Assembly (NCBI GenBank): GCA_021821045.1 | Contig: JAKACW010000006.1 | Location: forward strand, 35,949 to 99,948 | Length of the DNA: 64,000 bases | Direction of reading: 5' to 3' | Source of the DNA: Pseudomonadota bacterium | GTDB taxonomy: Bacteria; Pseudomonadota; Gammaproteobacteria; JAADHS01 | Part shown: one piece after another, positions 1-8,040 of the stretch | Numbering within the stretch: position 1 is the first letter of the stretch | How the letters are laid out: every line of letters begins with the position of its first letter | Made by a program: the position numbers and the translations under genes | The notes under the pieces: generated by a model | The model's input: only the letters and a program-made list of their open reading frames with translations | Databases searched by the model: none | Told to the model about the DNA's origin: nothing

Positions 1-253
1 GCATGTGCTTGCCCTGTATCAGGACCGCTTGCTGCCCTTGGCCGAGGAAAACCTGGCCGCCGCCCGTTCCGATTACGAGGCCGGCCGCGGCAATTTTCTC
101 GACATGATCGGCGCGGAGAAAAACCTGATGCAGGCGCGGCTGCAACTGGAACAGGCGCGGGCTGATCACTACCGCCGTAGGGCCTCGCTGGAGCGTGCCG
201 TGGGTGGGCCGCAAGCCCTGCAAAGCATTCAAACCGGGGGGAAGAGTCAATGA
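1..253 (+). CDS. cusC: Outer-membrane efflux protein, C-terminal end (CusC/TolC-like, partial)
   Basis: The window opens inside this gene, and about 83 C-terminal residues are visible. They form one long amphipathic helix with the pattern typical of the end of TolC/CusC-type outer-membrane factors (AAARSDYEAGRGNFLDMIGA, then an ARLQLEQAR helix). The family forms the trimeric outer-membrane channel of a tripartite RND pump. Its stop codon overlaps the start of the next gene (ATGA), which shows translational coupling with the adaptor and pump. The cusC assignment rests on the neighbouring Cu/Ag-type pump, because the visible fragment itself does not define metal specificity. Confidence 0.85.
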   Translation, partial: HVLALYQDRLLPLAEENLAAARSDYEAGRGNFLDMIGAEKNLMQARLQLEQARADHYRRRASLERAVGGPQALQSIQTGGKSQ

Positions 254-1659
254 AGATCAGGTATTTGAGTTATATCTTTGCGGCCGTGGCTTTGATCATA
301 GCGGCCGCTGCGCAGGCCGCTGGCGACGGCGATTGGTATGCCGCCGGGCCGTTCAAGACACGAGTAGCGGTAAACCCCGAGACGCCAAAGGTGGGCAAGA
401 ACCAGGTGACGATCTGGGTCCAAGACGCCAGCGGTTCGCCGGTAGCCGGCGCCAAACTGGAAGCGGTGGCCGTGATGCCGGCCATGGGCAGTATGCCCGC
501 CATGTACGCCCCCGCCGAAATGGCCGAGACGGAACCCGGCCGCTACCAAGGCGAGTTCGAGCCCTCCATGGGTGGCGAGTGGCCGTTGACCATCAAGATC
601 AGTCATGCCTCGGGTAGCGGGGAGATCACCTTCGATCTCGCCACCGGCCGCCAGGGCCTGCGCTGTGCCACCTGCGGCGCACAGGCCGACGCGCCTGGCA
701 CCATCCACGTCGATCCCGGCCGGCGCCAGCTCATCGGCATCACCACCGGGCAAGTAAAACGAAAAACCCTGCGCGTGACCATCCGTGCCGCCGGCAGTGT
801 CCAGTATGACGAGACACGGTTGAACGACGTGGCGCTGAAGTTCAATGGCTGGATCGGCGAGCTGTACGCCGACTCCCTCGGCAAGGCAGTGCGCAAAGGC
901 CAACCCCTGTTCACCGTTTATAGTCCCGATTTACTGGCGGCTCAGGAGGAGTACCTGGAGACGCGGCGCCGCGCGGATCACGGCGGCCAGCGCCTGGAGG
1001 CCGCACGCCGGCGCCTGCGTCTGTGGGACCTCGGTGACGCACAAATCGCCGATCTGGAACGCCAGGGACATGCCCAGGAATACGTGCCCATACTCGCGCC
1101 CGCCGACGGCGTCATCGTGGACAAAGCCGTGGTCGCGGGATCGGCCTTCATGGCCGGTCAGCGGCTGTTACGCACCGCCGGCCTCGACCGGGTCTGGGTG
1201 GAGGCGCAGGTCTATGACTATGAACTGCCGCTCATCGCGACTGGCATGAAAGCCACGGTGACGCTGCCCGAACTTCAGGACCGCGAGTTCGAGGGGACGG
1301 TGGATTATGTCTACCCCTACCTGCAAGGCGACACCCGCACCGCCCGGATCCGTGTGGTGCTCGATAACCGCGACGGCTTCTTGCGCCCCGACATGTATGT
1401 GCAGGTGCGGCTCCAGGCCGACCTGGGCAAGCGCCTCGTCGTCCCCGAGGAGGCCGTGCTCTTCAGCGGCGAAAACCGCATCGTGTTTCTCGATCTGGGC
1501 GACGGCAAGCTCGCACCGCGCAAGATCAAGACCGGCCAGCGCAGCCGTCAGTGGATAGAAGTGCTGGACGGCCTGAATGAGGGCGACGCGGTCGTCACCT
1601 CGGGCAACTTCCTCATCGCCGCCGAGAGCAAACTGAAAGCGGGGGTGGACCAATGGTGA
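250..1659 (+). CDS. cusB: Periplasmic adaptor of heavy-metal RND pump (CusB-like) with N-terminal YtkA-like domain
   Basis: This 469-residue membrane-fusion protein links an inner-membrane RND pump to the outer-membrane channel. Residues 1-23 are a signal peptide. Residues about 35-133 form an extra YtkA-like beta domain rich in Met (MPAMGSMPAMY), a plausible metal-gathering module. A CATCG motif follows at 139-143. From about residue 155 the protein has the usual adaptor architecture: barrel-sandwich halves flanking a helical hairpin, then a beta-barrel and a membrane-proximal domain. The start ATG overlaps the previous stop by four bases, and the gene overlaps cusA by seven bases. The added domain and Cys pair distinguish it from E. 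coli CusB. Cu/Ag transport is inferred from cusA and cusF. Confidence 0.9.
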   Translation: MKIRYLSYIFAAVALIIAAAAQAAGDGDWYAAGPFKTRVAVNPETPKVGKNQVTIWVQDASGSPVAGAKLEAVAVMPAMGSMPAMYAPAEMAETEPGRYQGEFEPSMGGEWPLTIKISHASGSGEITFDLATGRQGLRCATCGAQADAPGTIHVDPGRRQLIGITTGQVKRKTLRVTIRAAGSVQYDETRLNDVALKFNGWIGELYADSLGKAVRKGQPLFTVYSPDLLAAQEEYLETRRRADHGGQRLEAARRRLRLWDLGDAQIADLERQGHAQEYVPILAPADGVIVDKAVVAGSAFMAGQRLLRTAGLDRVWVEAQVYDYELPLIATGMKATVTLPELQDREFEGTVDYVYPYLQGDTRTARIRVVLDNRDGFLRPDMYVQVRLQADLGKRLVVPEEAVLFSGENRIVFLDLGDGKLAPRKIKTGQRSRQWIEVLDGLNEGDAVVTSGNFLIAAESKLKAGVDQW

Positions 1660-4600
1660 CCCAGGATACCGCCAAATCCCTTGGCCTGATCGAACGGCTC
1701 ATCGCCTGGTGCGCCCGCAACCCGCTACTGACGCTGCTCACCATCGCGGCGGCGACCTTCTGGGGCTACCGGGCACTGCTTGCCACGCCGCTGGACGCCA
1801 TCCCCGATTTGTCCGACGTGCAGGTGATCATCTACACCGAGTGGCCGGGACGCAGTCCCGACCTGGTGGAGGACCAGATCACCTATCCCCTGTCCACCAG
1901 TTTTCTCGCGGCGCCCAAGGTGCGCGCGGTGCGCGGACAGAGCTACATGGGGCTGTCCTTCGTGAATGTGATCTTCGAGGACGGCACCGACATGTACTGG
2001 GCCCGCTCGCGGGCATTGGAGTATCTCAATGCCGCGCTGGACAAGTTACCCAAAGGCGTGCGTCCCACCCTCGGCCCGGATGCCACCGGCGTGGGCTGGG
2101 TGTTTCAGTACGCGTTGGTAGACAAGTCCGGCAAGCACGATCTGGCTGAGTTGCGCTCGTTGCAGGACTTCAAGCTGCGCTACTGGCTGGAGTCGGTGGA
2201 AGGCGTGGCGGAAGTGGCTTCGGTGGGCGGCTTCGTCAAGGAATACCAGATCCAGTTGGACCCCGACAGGCTGGCTGGCTACGGCATCCCGCTGAAGAAA
2301 GTCGCGGAGGCGGTGCGCCGCTCCAACGATGATGTGGGCGGGCGGGTGCTGGAGATCGCTGGCCACGAGCAGTTCATTCGCGGGCGCGGCTACATTAAAA
2401 GCATTAACGATATCGAAAACATCGCGGTCGGCATCGGAAAAAACGGTGTCCCCATCCTGCTGCGTGACGTGGCGCAGGTCTCGCTGGGGCCAGCCATGCG
2501 CCGCGGGCTGGCGGAGCTGGACGGCGAAGGCGAAACCGTCGGCGGCACGGTGGTGATGCGCTATGGCGAGGACGCCCTCGGTACCATCGAGCGGGTGAAA
2601 CAGCGCCTGGCTGAGGCCCAGGCCGCCATGCCGGAAGGCGTGAAAATCGTCACCGTGTATGACCGTTCGGAATTGATAGAGCGCGCCATCGACACTCTGA
2701 AACACACCCTCAGCGAAGAGATGATCGTGGTGTCGCTGGTGATCGCCGTGTTTCTGCTGCACTTTCGTTCGGCGCTCATCGCCATCCTTACCCTGCCGGT
2801 GGCCATCCTTTTGTCCTTCATCCCCATGTCCGGCCAGCACCTTACCGCCAACATCATGTCGCTGGGCGGCATCGCGGTGGCCATCGGCGCCATGGTGGAC
2901 GCCTCCATCGTCATGATCGAGAACATCCACAAGCGCTTGGAGGAATGGGAAGAAAGCGGCAAACAGGCAAGCCGCAGCGCGGTCATCATCCAGGCCATGC
3001 AGGAGGTGGGACCGAGTATCTTTTTCTCGTTATTGATCATCACCGTCTCCTTCCTGCCGGTGTTCGCCCTGGAGGGCACCGAGGGCCGGTTGTTCAAGCC
3101 GCTGGCCTACACCAAGACCTACTCCATGGGCTTCGCCGCGCTGCTGGCCATCACCTTCACCCCGGCGCTGGCGCTGCTGCTGGTGCGCGGTAAGATCCGC
3201 GGCGACAAGAGCCCGCTCAACCGCGCGTTGGTGGCCATCTACACGCCGGTGGTACGGCTTGCGGTGAAATGGCGCTGGCTGGTAGTGGGCGCCGCCATTG
3301 CCGCGCTGGTCGCCACCGTGCCCGTGTTCCAGCAACTGGGCAACGAGTTCATGCCGCCCCTGAACGAGGGCAGCATCCTCTACATGCCCACGGCCACACC
3401 GGGCATGTCCGTCACTGAGGCGGGCAAGGTGCTGCACGCCATGGACAAGGAGTTGAAGGCCTTTCCCGAGGTGGAACGGGTATTCGGCAAGATGGGCCGC
3501 TCCACCAGCCCCACCGACCCGGCGCCCCTGTCCATGGCCGAGGTGGTGGTGACCTTCAAGCCGAAAGAACAGTGGCGCGAGGGTGTGACCTGGGAAAGCC
3601 TCGTTGCCGAGATGGACCAGCAGTTGCGCTACCCCGGCATGCCCAACGTGTGGTGGATGCCGATCCAGACTCGCACCGAGATGCTGGCAACCGGGATACG
3701 TTCGACGCTCGGTATCAAGGTGTTTGGTGACGACCTGGCGACCGTGGAAGCGACCGGCGTGCGCATCGAACAGGCGCTGCAAGGCGATGATCGTACTGCG
3801 CCTTTTACCCGCAGCGCGTTCGCCGAACGTATCGCCGGTGGTTACTTCCTGGATTTCGATGTCGACCGGCAGAAGATCGCCCGCTATGGCCTCACCGTTG
3901 GCGATGTCGAGGACGTGATCATGGCGGCCATCGGCGGGACGGTGGTCTCCGAGACAGTGGAGGGGCGTGAACGCTATGGCATCAACCTGCGTTACGCCCG
4001 CGATTTCCGCGACGATCCGGAGTCGCTGAAGCGGGTGCTGGTGCCCACACCGAGTGGCGCGCAAATCCCCCTGGCGCAACTGGCGGAGCTGCACTTCCGC
4101 ACCGGCCCGCCTATGCTGCGCAACGAAAACGGGCAACTGGTGGGCTATGTGTTCGTGGACGTGAACGACAAGATCGGCATCGCCGATTACGTGGCGGCCG
4201 CCAAACGGGTGGTGGCGGAAAAGGCCGCCGTACCCGCCGGCTACCGGCTCGACTGGGCGGGGCAGTTTAAATATTTCGAGCGCGCCAAGGCCAAGCTCAA
4301 GATCGTCGTGCCGCTCACCCTGTTCATCGTCTTTTTCATGTTATTCCTCAACCGCGGTTCGGTGCGCGAGGCGCTGATCATTCTGCTGGCCATTCCCTTC
4401 TCCCTCATCGGCGCCGTGTGGCTGTTGTGGTGGCTGGACTACAACCTGAGCGTCGCCGTGTGGGTGGGCATGATCGCGTTGGCGGGGCTGGATGCCGAGA
4501 TGGGCGTACTCATGATGCTGTACCTGGGTATGGCTCTGCGCCGGCGCCAGGACGAAGGCCGCCTGAACACGCGCCAGGATCTCATCGAGGTCATCACCGA

Positions 4601-4838
4601 AGGCGCGGGCCGCCGCATCCGGCCCATGCTCATGACCGGCATGGCGCTGTTGCTCGGGCTGGTGCCCATCCTGTGGAGCGACGGCACCGGCGCGGACGTC
4701 ATGAAGCGCATCGCCGCGCCCATGGTGGGCGGCATCGCCTCGGCGCTCATCACCGTGCTGGTGGTTTTCCCGGCGATTTTCGCGATCTGGAAGGGCCGCC
4801 ATGTGCGCAGCGACAAGGAGGACGGCGTCATGACATAA
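1653..4838 (+). CDS. cusA: Heavy-metal RND efflux pump, Cu(I)/Ag(I) type (CusA-like)
   Basis: This 1,061-residue inner-membrane proton/metal antiporter has the full RND length and two-fold repeat. The TM4 proton-relay region reads AIGAMVDASIVMIENIHKRL, with the relay Asp near residue 416, matching the CusA/SilA subgroup rather than CzcA. The second-half helix reads GLDAEMGVLMMLYL, also CusA-like. Met residues are frequent in the periplasmic loops, as expected for soft-metal relay. It starts inside the end of cusB. A 61-base gap separates it from cusF. The family exports monovalent copper or silver from periplasm or cytosol through the CusC channel. Confidence 0.93.
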   Translation: MVTQDTAKSLGLIERLIAWCARNPLLTLLTIAAATFWGYRALLATPLDAIPDLSDVQVIIYTEWPGRSPDLVEDQITYPLSTSFLAAPKVRAVRGQSYMGLSFVNVIFEDGTDMYWARSRALEYLNAALDKLPKGVRPTLGPDATGVGWVFQYALVDKSGKHDLAELRSLQDFKLRYWLESVEGVAEVASVGGFVKEYQIQLDPDRLAGYGIPLKKVAEAVRRSNDDVGGRVLEIAGHEQFIRGRGYIKSINDIENIAVGIGKNGVPILLRDVAQVSLGPAMRRGLAELDGEGETVGGTVVMRYGEDALGTIERVKQRLAEAQAAMPEGVKIVTVYDRSELIERAIDTLKHTLSEEMIVVSLVIAVFLLHFRSALIAILTLPVAILLSFIPMSGQHLTANIMSLGGIAVAIGAMVDASIVMIENIHKRLEEWEESGKQASRSAVIIQAMQEVGPSIFFSLLIITVSFLPVFALEGTEGRLFKPLAYTKTYSMGFAALLAITFTPALALLLVRGKIRGDKSPLNRALVAIYTPVVRLAVKWRWLVVGAAIAALVATVPVFQQLGNEFMPPLNEGSILYMPTATPGMSVTEAGKVLHAMDKELKAFPEVERVFGKMGRSTSPTDPAPLSMAEVVVTFKPKEQWREGVTWESLVAEMDQQLRYPGMPNVWWMPIQTRTEMLATGIRSTLGIKVFGDDLATVEATGVRIEQALQGDDRTAPFTRSAFAERIAGGYFLDFDVDRQKIARYGLTVGDVEDVIMAAIGGTVVSETVEGRERYGINLRYARDFRDDPESLKRVLVPTPSGAQIPLAQLAELHFRTGPPMLRNENGQLVGYVFVDVNDKIGIADYVAAAKRVVAEKAAVPAGYRLDWAGQFKYFERAKAKLKIVVPLTLFIVFFMLFLNRGSVREALIILLAIPFSLIGAVWLLWWLDYNLSVAVWVGMIALAGLDAEMGVLMMLYLGMALRRRQDEGRLNTRQDLIEVITEGAGRRIRPMLMTGMALLLGLVPILWSDGTGADVMKRIAAPMVGGIASALITVLVVFPAIFAIWKGRHVRSDKEDGVMT

Positions 4839-4899
4839 ACCATTCTCGTTCGTTATCGGCACCAAAAAACATCAACAGTCACTCATAAGGAGTCACATT

Positions 4900-5250
4900 A
4901 TGAAAAAGGCAATTCTCGTCACCACGTCTGTCGTCATTATGGGCATGGGCGCCGGCGGATCGCCGGCCAGCGCCATCGCCGCTACGTCGGATTCGCAACC
5001 TCGTATGATACTGGCCGCCGCCCAGAGCCACCACGGCGAGGGCGTCGTCACCGCCATCGACAAAAAGGGCAAACGCATCGAGTTCAAACACGGCCCCATC
5101 AAGTCCATCGGCTGGATGGGTATGCAGATGTACTTCAACGTCGACGACACGACTCTGCTGGACGAGGTCAAGGTTGGAGACAAAGTGGATTTCGAATTCG
5201 TTCCGACCAACGATAAACGCTTCGTCGTCACCGATATCGAAGTCAAATAG
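4900..5250 (+). CDS. cusF: Periplasmic Cu/Ag metallochaperone (CusF-like)
   Basis: This 116-residue exported protein has a signal peptide (about 1-28) and a small beta-barrel of the CusF family. The metal-binding set of E. coli CusF (one His, one Trp for the cation-pi contact, two Met) is visible as H64, W72, M75 and M77 in the segment FKHGPIKSIGWMGMQMYF. The downstream GDKVDFEF strand is also typical. A strong ribosome site (aaggag) precedes the ATG. It lies directly after cusCBA and should hand Cu(I) or Ag(I) to the CusB adaptor. Confidence 0.92.
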   Translation: MKKAILVTTSVVIMGMGAGGSPASAIAATSDSQPRMILAAAQSHHGEGVVTAIDKKGKRIEFKHGPIKSIGWMGMQMYFNVDDTTLLDEVKVGDKVDFEFVPTNDKRFVVTDIEVK

Positions 5251-5260
5251 TAAATCGGCG

Positions 5261-5288
5261 GTGATGGAGCACGCCCGTGCTCCATCAC
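5261..5288 (+). other. Strong intercistronic hairpin between cusF and the cytochrome gene
   Basis: A perfect 12-base-pair inverted repeat (GTGATGGAGCAC and its complement) closes a GCCC tetraloop. It lies 10 bases after the cusF stop and ends 5 bases before the ribosome site of the next gene. There is no following T tract, so it is not a standard terminator. An mRNA-processing or stability element that sets the cusF/cytochrome ratio is a reasonable inference. Confidence 0.6.
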
Positions 5289-5309
5289 AAGCCCCAGGAG
5301 ACCAATGTT

Positions 5310-5747
5310 ATGAAGACTATTTTACTCGCGGGAGCCATGCTGCTTGCCCTATCCGGTTGCGGCGAAAGCCAAGATGAAAAAGCCCAATCAAACGCTACTC
5401 GATGGTACACCCAACTCCAGGTGGATAAGGGTCGGGCAGTGTTTCGCCAGCACTGTTCGGTCTGCCACGGAGAAAACGCCCAAGTCAATCCCGATTGGAA
5501 AAAGGCGCTGCCCGACGCGCAAGACCCGCCACCCGCCCTGAATGGAACGGCGCACGCCTGGCACCACCCACTGAAGATTTTGAAAAGAACCATCGACATG
5601 GGCGGCGCACCGGTCGGTGGCAAAATGCCATCGTTCAAAAATACGTTGAGCGAGGAAGAGAAAGAGGCGGCCATTGCGTACTTTCAGAGCTTCTGGAGCG
5701 AAAAGATATACGAGGCCTGGCTTGGGCGGGGCGGTTTAAAGCAGTGA
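5310..5747 (+). CDS. Monohaem c-type cytochrome lipoprotein
   Basis: This 145-residue protein begins with a lipoprotein signal ending in LSGC (Cys17), so it should be membrane-anchored and face the periplasm. One haem motif, CSVCH, is present, and a Met-Pro (GGKMPSF) in the C-terminal third is the likely axial Met ligand. This is the class I cytochrome c fold (cytochrome c/cbb3-type small domain). The ATG at 5310 is preferred because a CCAGGAG site precedes it and the lipobox then sits at a normal distance. It lies between cusF and the propeller gene. Electron transfer linked to copper handling is inferred from context. Confidence 0.87.
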   Translation: MKTILLAGAMLLALSGCGESQDEKAQSNATRWYTQLQVDKGRAVFRQHCSVCHGENAQVNPDWKKALPDAQDPPPALNGTAHAWHHPLKILKRTIDMGGAPVGGKMPSFKNTLSEEEKEAAIAYFQSFWSEKIYEAWLGRGGLKQ

Positions 5748-5778
5748 GCACAACACACACATCAATAAGGAGAACATC

Positions 5779-6684
5779 ATGACGAAGACATTACGAAATA
5801 GTCGTGTGGTTTGCGCGACGTTTCTCATCATCGCATTTGCTTTTTCAACGAAGCCGTCGAATGCCGCACCCATCGAACTGTTTCATGTGCATGGCTTGAG
5901 TTATTCCGCCGATGGAAAAACGCTGTACGTCCCCGCACATTTTGGACTTGTGTTGTATCAAAGCGGTCAATGGCAAAATGCGCCGGGACCACAGCACGAC
6001 TATATGGGTTTCTCTGCCACCCGCAAGGCACTCTATACCAGCGGCCACCCTGCCGCAGGATCGGCGATGGTCAATCCCTTCGGCTTGATGAAAAGCACCG
6101 ATCAAGGCCGCACCTGGAAACAGTTGGGCATGACCGGGGAGGCGGACTTTCACGTGCTTGCCACCAGCTATGACACGGGTGTCGTCTATGTCTACAGCAT
6201 GGGACCCAACTCGCGCATGCCCGGCGCCGGTCTCTACTACACCAGCGACGATGGTGCCACGTGGAAACCGGGCAAACGCCAAGGCGCCCCGGAACCGTTC
6301 GCCCTGGCGGTGCACCCCACGCAAGCACAACAGGTTGCCATTGGCGCAAAGGATGGCCTGTTCCTCTCCAGGGACAGCGGCCAGACTTTCCAGCCGATTG
6401 GAACCAAGGCGGAAGTCTATGGCGTCTGGTTTGATTTGAATGGCAATGACATCTGGTACGCGGGCATAAAGTTTTCGCCGTTTCTCGTCCGGCGGAACCT
6501 CAAGACGCAGCAGGAGCAATTCATCGCGTTGCCGTCGATGGGACGCGACGCCGTTGATTGCATCGCGCAAAATCCTGCACAGCAAGATGAATACGCCATC
6601 AGCACGTTCCAGCGTCATGTCTATATCACGCGTGATGCGGGCAAAACCTGGCGCCAGATCGCCAGTCAAGGTGTTACACAATGA
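5779..6684 (+). CDS. Exported Asp-box beta-propeller protein (F510_1955 / sialidase-like family), copy 1
   Basis: This 301-residue protein has a signal peptide (about 1-30) and repeated Asp-box turns of the S-x-D-x-G-x-T-W type (STDQGRTW, TSDDGATW, SRDSGQTF, TRDAGKTW). These mark a BNR/sialidase-type beta-propeller. The N-terminal ELFHVHGLSYSADGKTLYVP segment is typical of the F510_1955 family, which databases call glycosyl hydrolase without a proven activity. The sialidase Arg triad was not identified, so enzymatic function is not supported. Ribosome site aaggag precedes the ATG. It sits in the copper operon between cytochrome genes, and a homologue of the same length lies at 19188-20093. 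A metal-linked periplasmic role is inferred. Confidence 0.85.
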   Translation: MTKTLRNSRVVCATFLIIAFAFSTKPSNAAPIELFHVHGLSYSADGKTLYVPAHFGLVLYQSGQWQNAPGPQHDYMGFSATRKALYTSGHPAAGSAMVNPFGLMKSTDQGRTWKQLGMTGEADFHVLATSYDTGVVYVYSMGPNSRMPGAGLYYTSDDGATWKPGKRQGAPEPFALAVHPTQAQQVAIGAKDGLFLSRDSGQTFQPIGTKAEVYGVWFDLNGNDIWYAGIKFSPFLVRRNLKTQQEQFIALPSMGRDAVDCIAQNPAQQDEYAISTFQRHVYITRDAGKTWRQIASQGVTQ

Positions 6685-6718
6685 TTCGGGTACTACGTTT
6701 CAGGCAAAGGAGGCACCC

Positions 6719-6976
6719 ATGATGGACATGATGAACGGTGGAAACGGCGGGTGGTGGATGGGCAGTTACATGTGGTTTTTCTCTATTTTGTTTTGGATTC
6801 TAGTCATCGCCGGTGTGGTGCTGGTGGTGCGCTGGATCGCGGACAGAGGTTCGCAGGCGTCCGCGCCGCCAACCGAATCCGCGCTTGAGATCCTGAAAAA
6901 GCGCTATGCCCGAGGTGAAATCGACCGCGAGACGTTTGAGCGCATGAAACGCGATATCGGAGGAGAAGGCCAATGA
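6719..6976 (+). CDS. Small SHOCT-domain membrane protein
   Basis: This 85-residue protein has a Met/Gly/Trp-rich N-terminus, one transmembrane helix (about 17-40) and a C-terminal SHOCT motif (LEILKKRYARGEIDRETFERM). SHOCT domains are short helical oligomerisation or localisation modules common in copper-linked small proteins. The strong ribosome site aaaggagg fixes the start at 6719. Its stop overlaps the start of the following dihaem gene (ATGA), so the two are translationally coupled. The Met-rich head (MMDMM) could bind Cu(I), but this is only inference. Confidence 0.85.
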   Translation: MMDMMNGGNGGWWMGSYMWFFSILFWILVIAGVVLVVRWIADRGSQASAPPTESALEILKKRYARGEIDRETFERMKRDIGGEGQ

Positions 6977-7593
6977 AGTCCAACCGTCAACTTATCCTCG
7001 GCATGGCGCTCATCGCCATCGGTCTGCTGGGAATGAACACCATACCCGGTATATCCATGGGCGGCATGATGGGCGGCCCTATGATGATGGACCGCGACGA
7101 CATGAAAGCGATGATGAATCGCATGATGGCTGGGCAACTTCCGCCTGGCATCGACCCGCGGGACCTGCCCGATCCGAAGTCCGAAGGCGCTCGCCTGCTC
7201 AATCATTACTGTACTCAATGCCACAACCTGCCCGGACCCGGTATGCACACCGCACAAGAGTGGCCGTCCGTCGTCGGCCGTATGAACCAACGCATGCAGA
7301 TGATGGGCGGCCACGGCATGATGGGTATGATGATGGATGGTATAGACGCGCCGAACAACAGCGAATTAAAAACGGTCGTTAAGTACCTGCAAGCCCACGC
7401 ACAACAGCCCATCGATACGTCGCGTTACAGCGATCTCGATACACCAGCGGGCCAGGCTTTCCAAAACACCTGTTCGCGTTGCCACGCGCTGCCCGATCCA
7501 CGGCAACATACCGCCGCCGAATGGCCGGCTGTCGTGGAACGCATGACACGCAATATGCAAGCAATAGCCGAATCAAAAAGCCGATCCCGCTGA
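6973..7593 (+). CDS. Met-rich dihaem c-type cytochrome, membrane-anchored
   Basis: This 206-residue protein has an N-terminal hydrophobic anchor (about 7-28), then an unusual Met/Gly/His-rich linker (residues 29-52 with about ten Met). Two similar units follow, each with one haem motif: CTQCH at 80-84 and CSRCH at 167-171, each followed by a conserved LP...H..EWP..V.RM block. The repeated unit suggests internal duplication. A second Met/His-rich stretch (MQMMGGHGMMGMMM) lies between the units. Soft-metal binding near haem is a reasonable inference. The C-terminus abuts the damaged cytochrome gene that follows. Confidence 0.85.
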   Translation: MKSNRQLILGMALIAIGLLGMNTIPGISMGGMMGGPMMMDRDDMKAMMNRMMAGQLPPGIDPRDLPDPKSEGARLLNHYCTQCHNLPGPGMHTAQEWPSVVGRMNQRMQMMGGHGMMGMMMDGIDAPNNSELKTVVKYLQAHAQQPIDTSRYSDLDTPAGQAFQNTCSRCHALPDPRQHTAAEWPAVVERMTRNMQAIAESKSRSR

Positions 7594-7951
7594 CAAGAAC
7601 CAAGTGCAGCGTGGCCAATTGGTTTACAAACGTTTCTGTTCCTTATGTCATGGTGCGAATCTGGAAGGCCAGCCCAACTGGCGCAAGCGCAAACCAGACG
7701 GCAAATTGCCGGCGCCGCCGCATGATGAAACCGGCCACACCTGGCACCATCCCGACGATGTGTTGTTTGGCATCGTCAAGCAAGGCCTGGTGCCGCCCTA
7801 GGCACCGGAAAACTACAAGAGCGACATGCCTGCCTGGGGCGACACACTGAAGGATGATGACATCTGGGCAGTGCTGGCCTATATCAAAAGCCGCTGGCCG
7901 GAAGAAACTCGCAATATTCAAGCGGAAATCAACCGAGATTCTCAACGATGA
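7580..7951 (+). pseudogene. Broken monohaem cytochrome c gene (in-frame stop, lost signal peptide)
   Basis: The reading frame encodes a cytochrome closely matching the intact gene at 20090-20560: CSLCHGANLEGQPNWRK, then APPHDETGHTWHHPDD. A TAG at 7799-7801 interrupts it where the intact copy has Tyr (PPY). The frame then continues in phase with SDMPAWGDTL and DIWAVLAYIKSRWPEE to a TGA at 7949-7951. The signal-peptide coding part is also missing: an in-frame stop lies at 7565, and the first homologous residues overlap the end of the dihaem gene. A GTG at 7604 could start only a short, unexported fragment. The gene is therefore judged non-functional unless the stop is read through. Confidence 0.85.
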
Positions 7952-7985
7952 GACCAACACGGGCGGGCTTTCGTATGTCCTTCCC

Positions 7986-8017
7986 TTGACCCTGAAGTGT
8001 TGTTCATGGTTTAGACT
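7986..8017 (+). promoter_or_regulatory. MerR-type promoter with dyad operator
   Basis: A -35 box TTGACC (7986-7991) and a -10 box TAGACT (8012-8017) are separated by 20 bases, the over-long spacer typical of MerR-activated promoters. A 22-base dyad fills it: ACC-x-TGAA, six bases, TTCA-x-GGT (7989-8010), with seven of eight half-site positions matching. It lies 23 bases upstream of the regulator gene, which it should autoregulate together with the genes that follow. Confidence 0.75.
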
Positions 8018-8040
8018 CAGTTTTTAGAGAGGCAAACGAA

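Noticed and set aside
3030..4136. 368-codon minus-strand frame
   Set aside because: It is antisense to cusA. His/Gln-rich low-complexity translation is typical for a shadow of a GC-rich RND gene.
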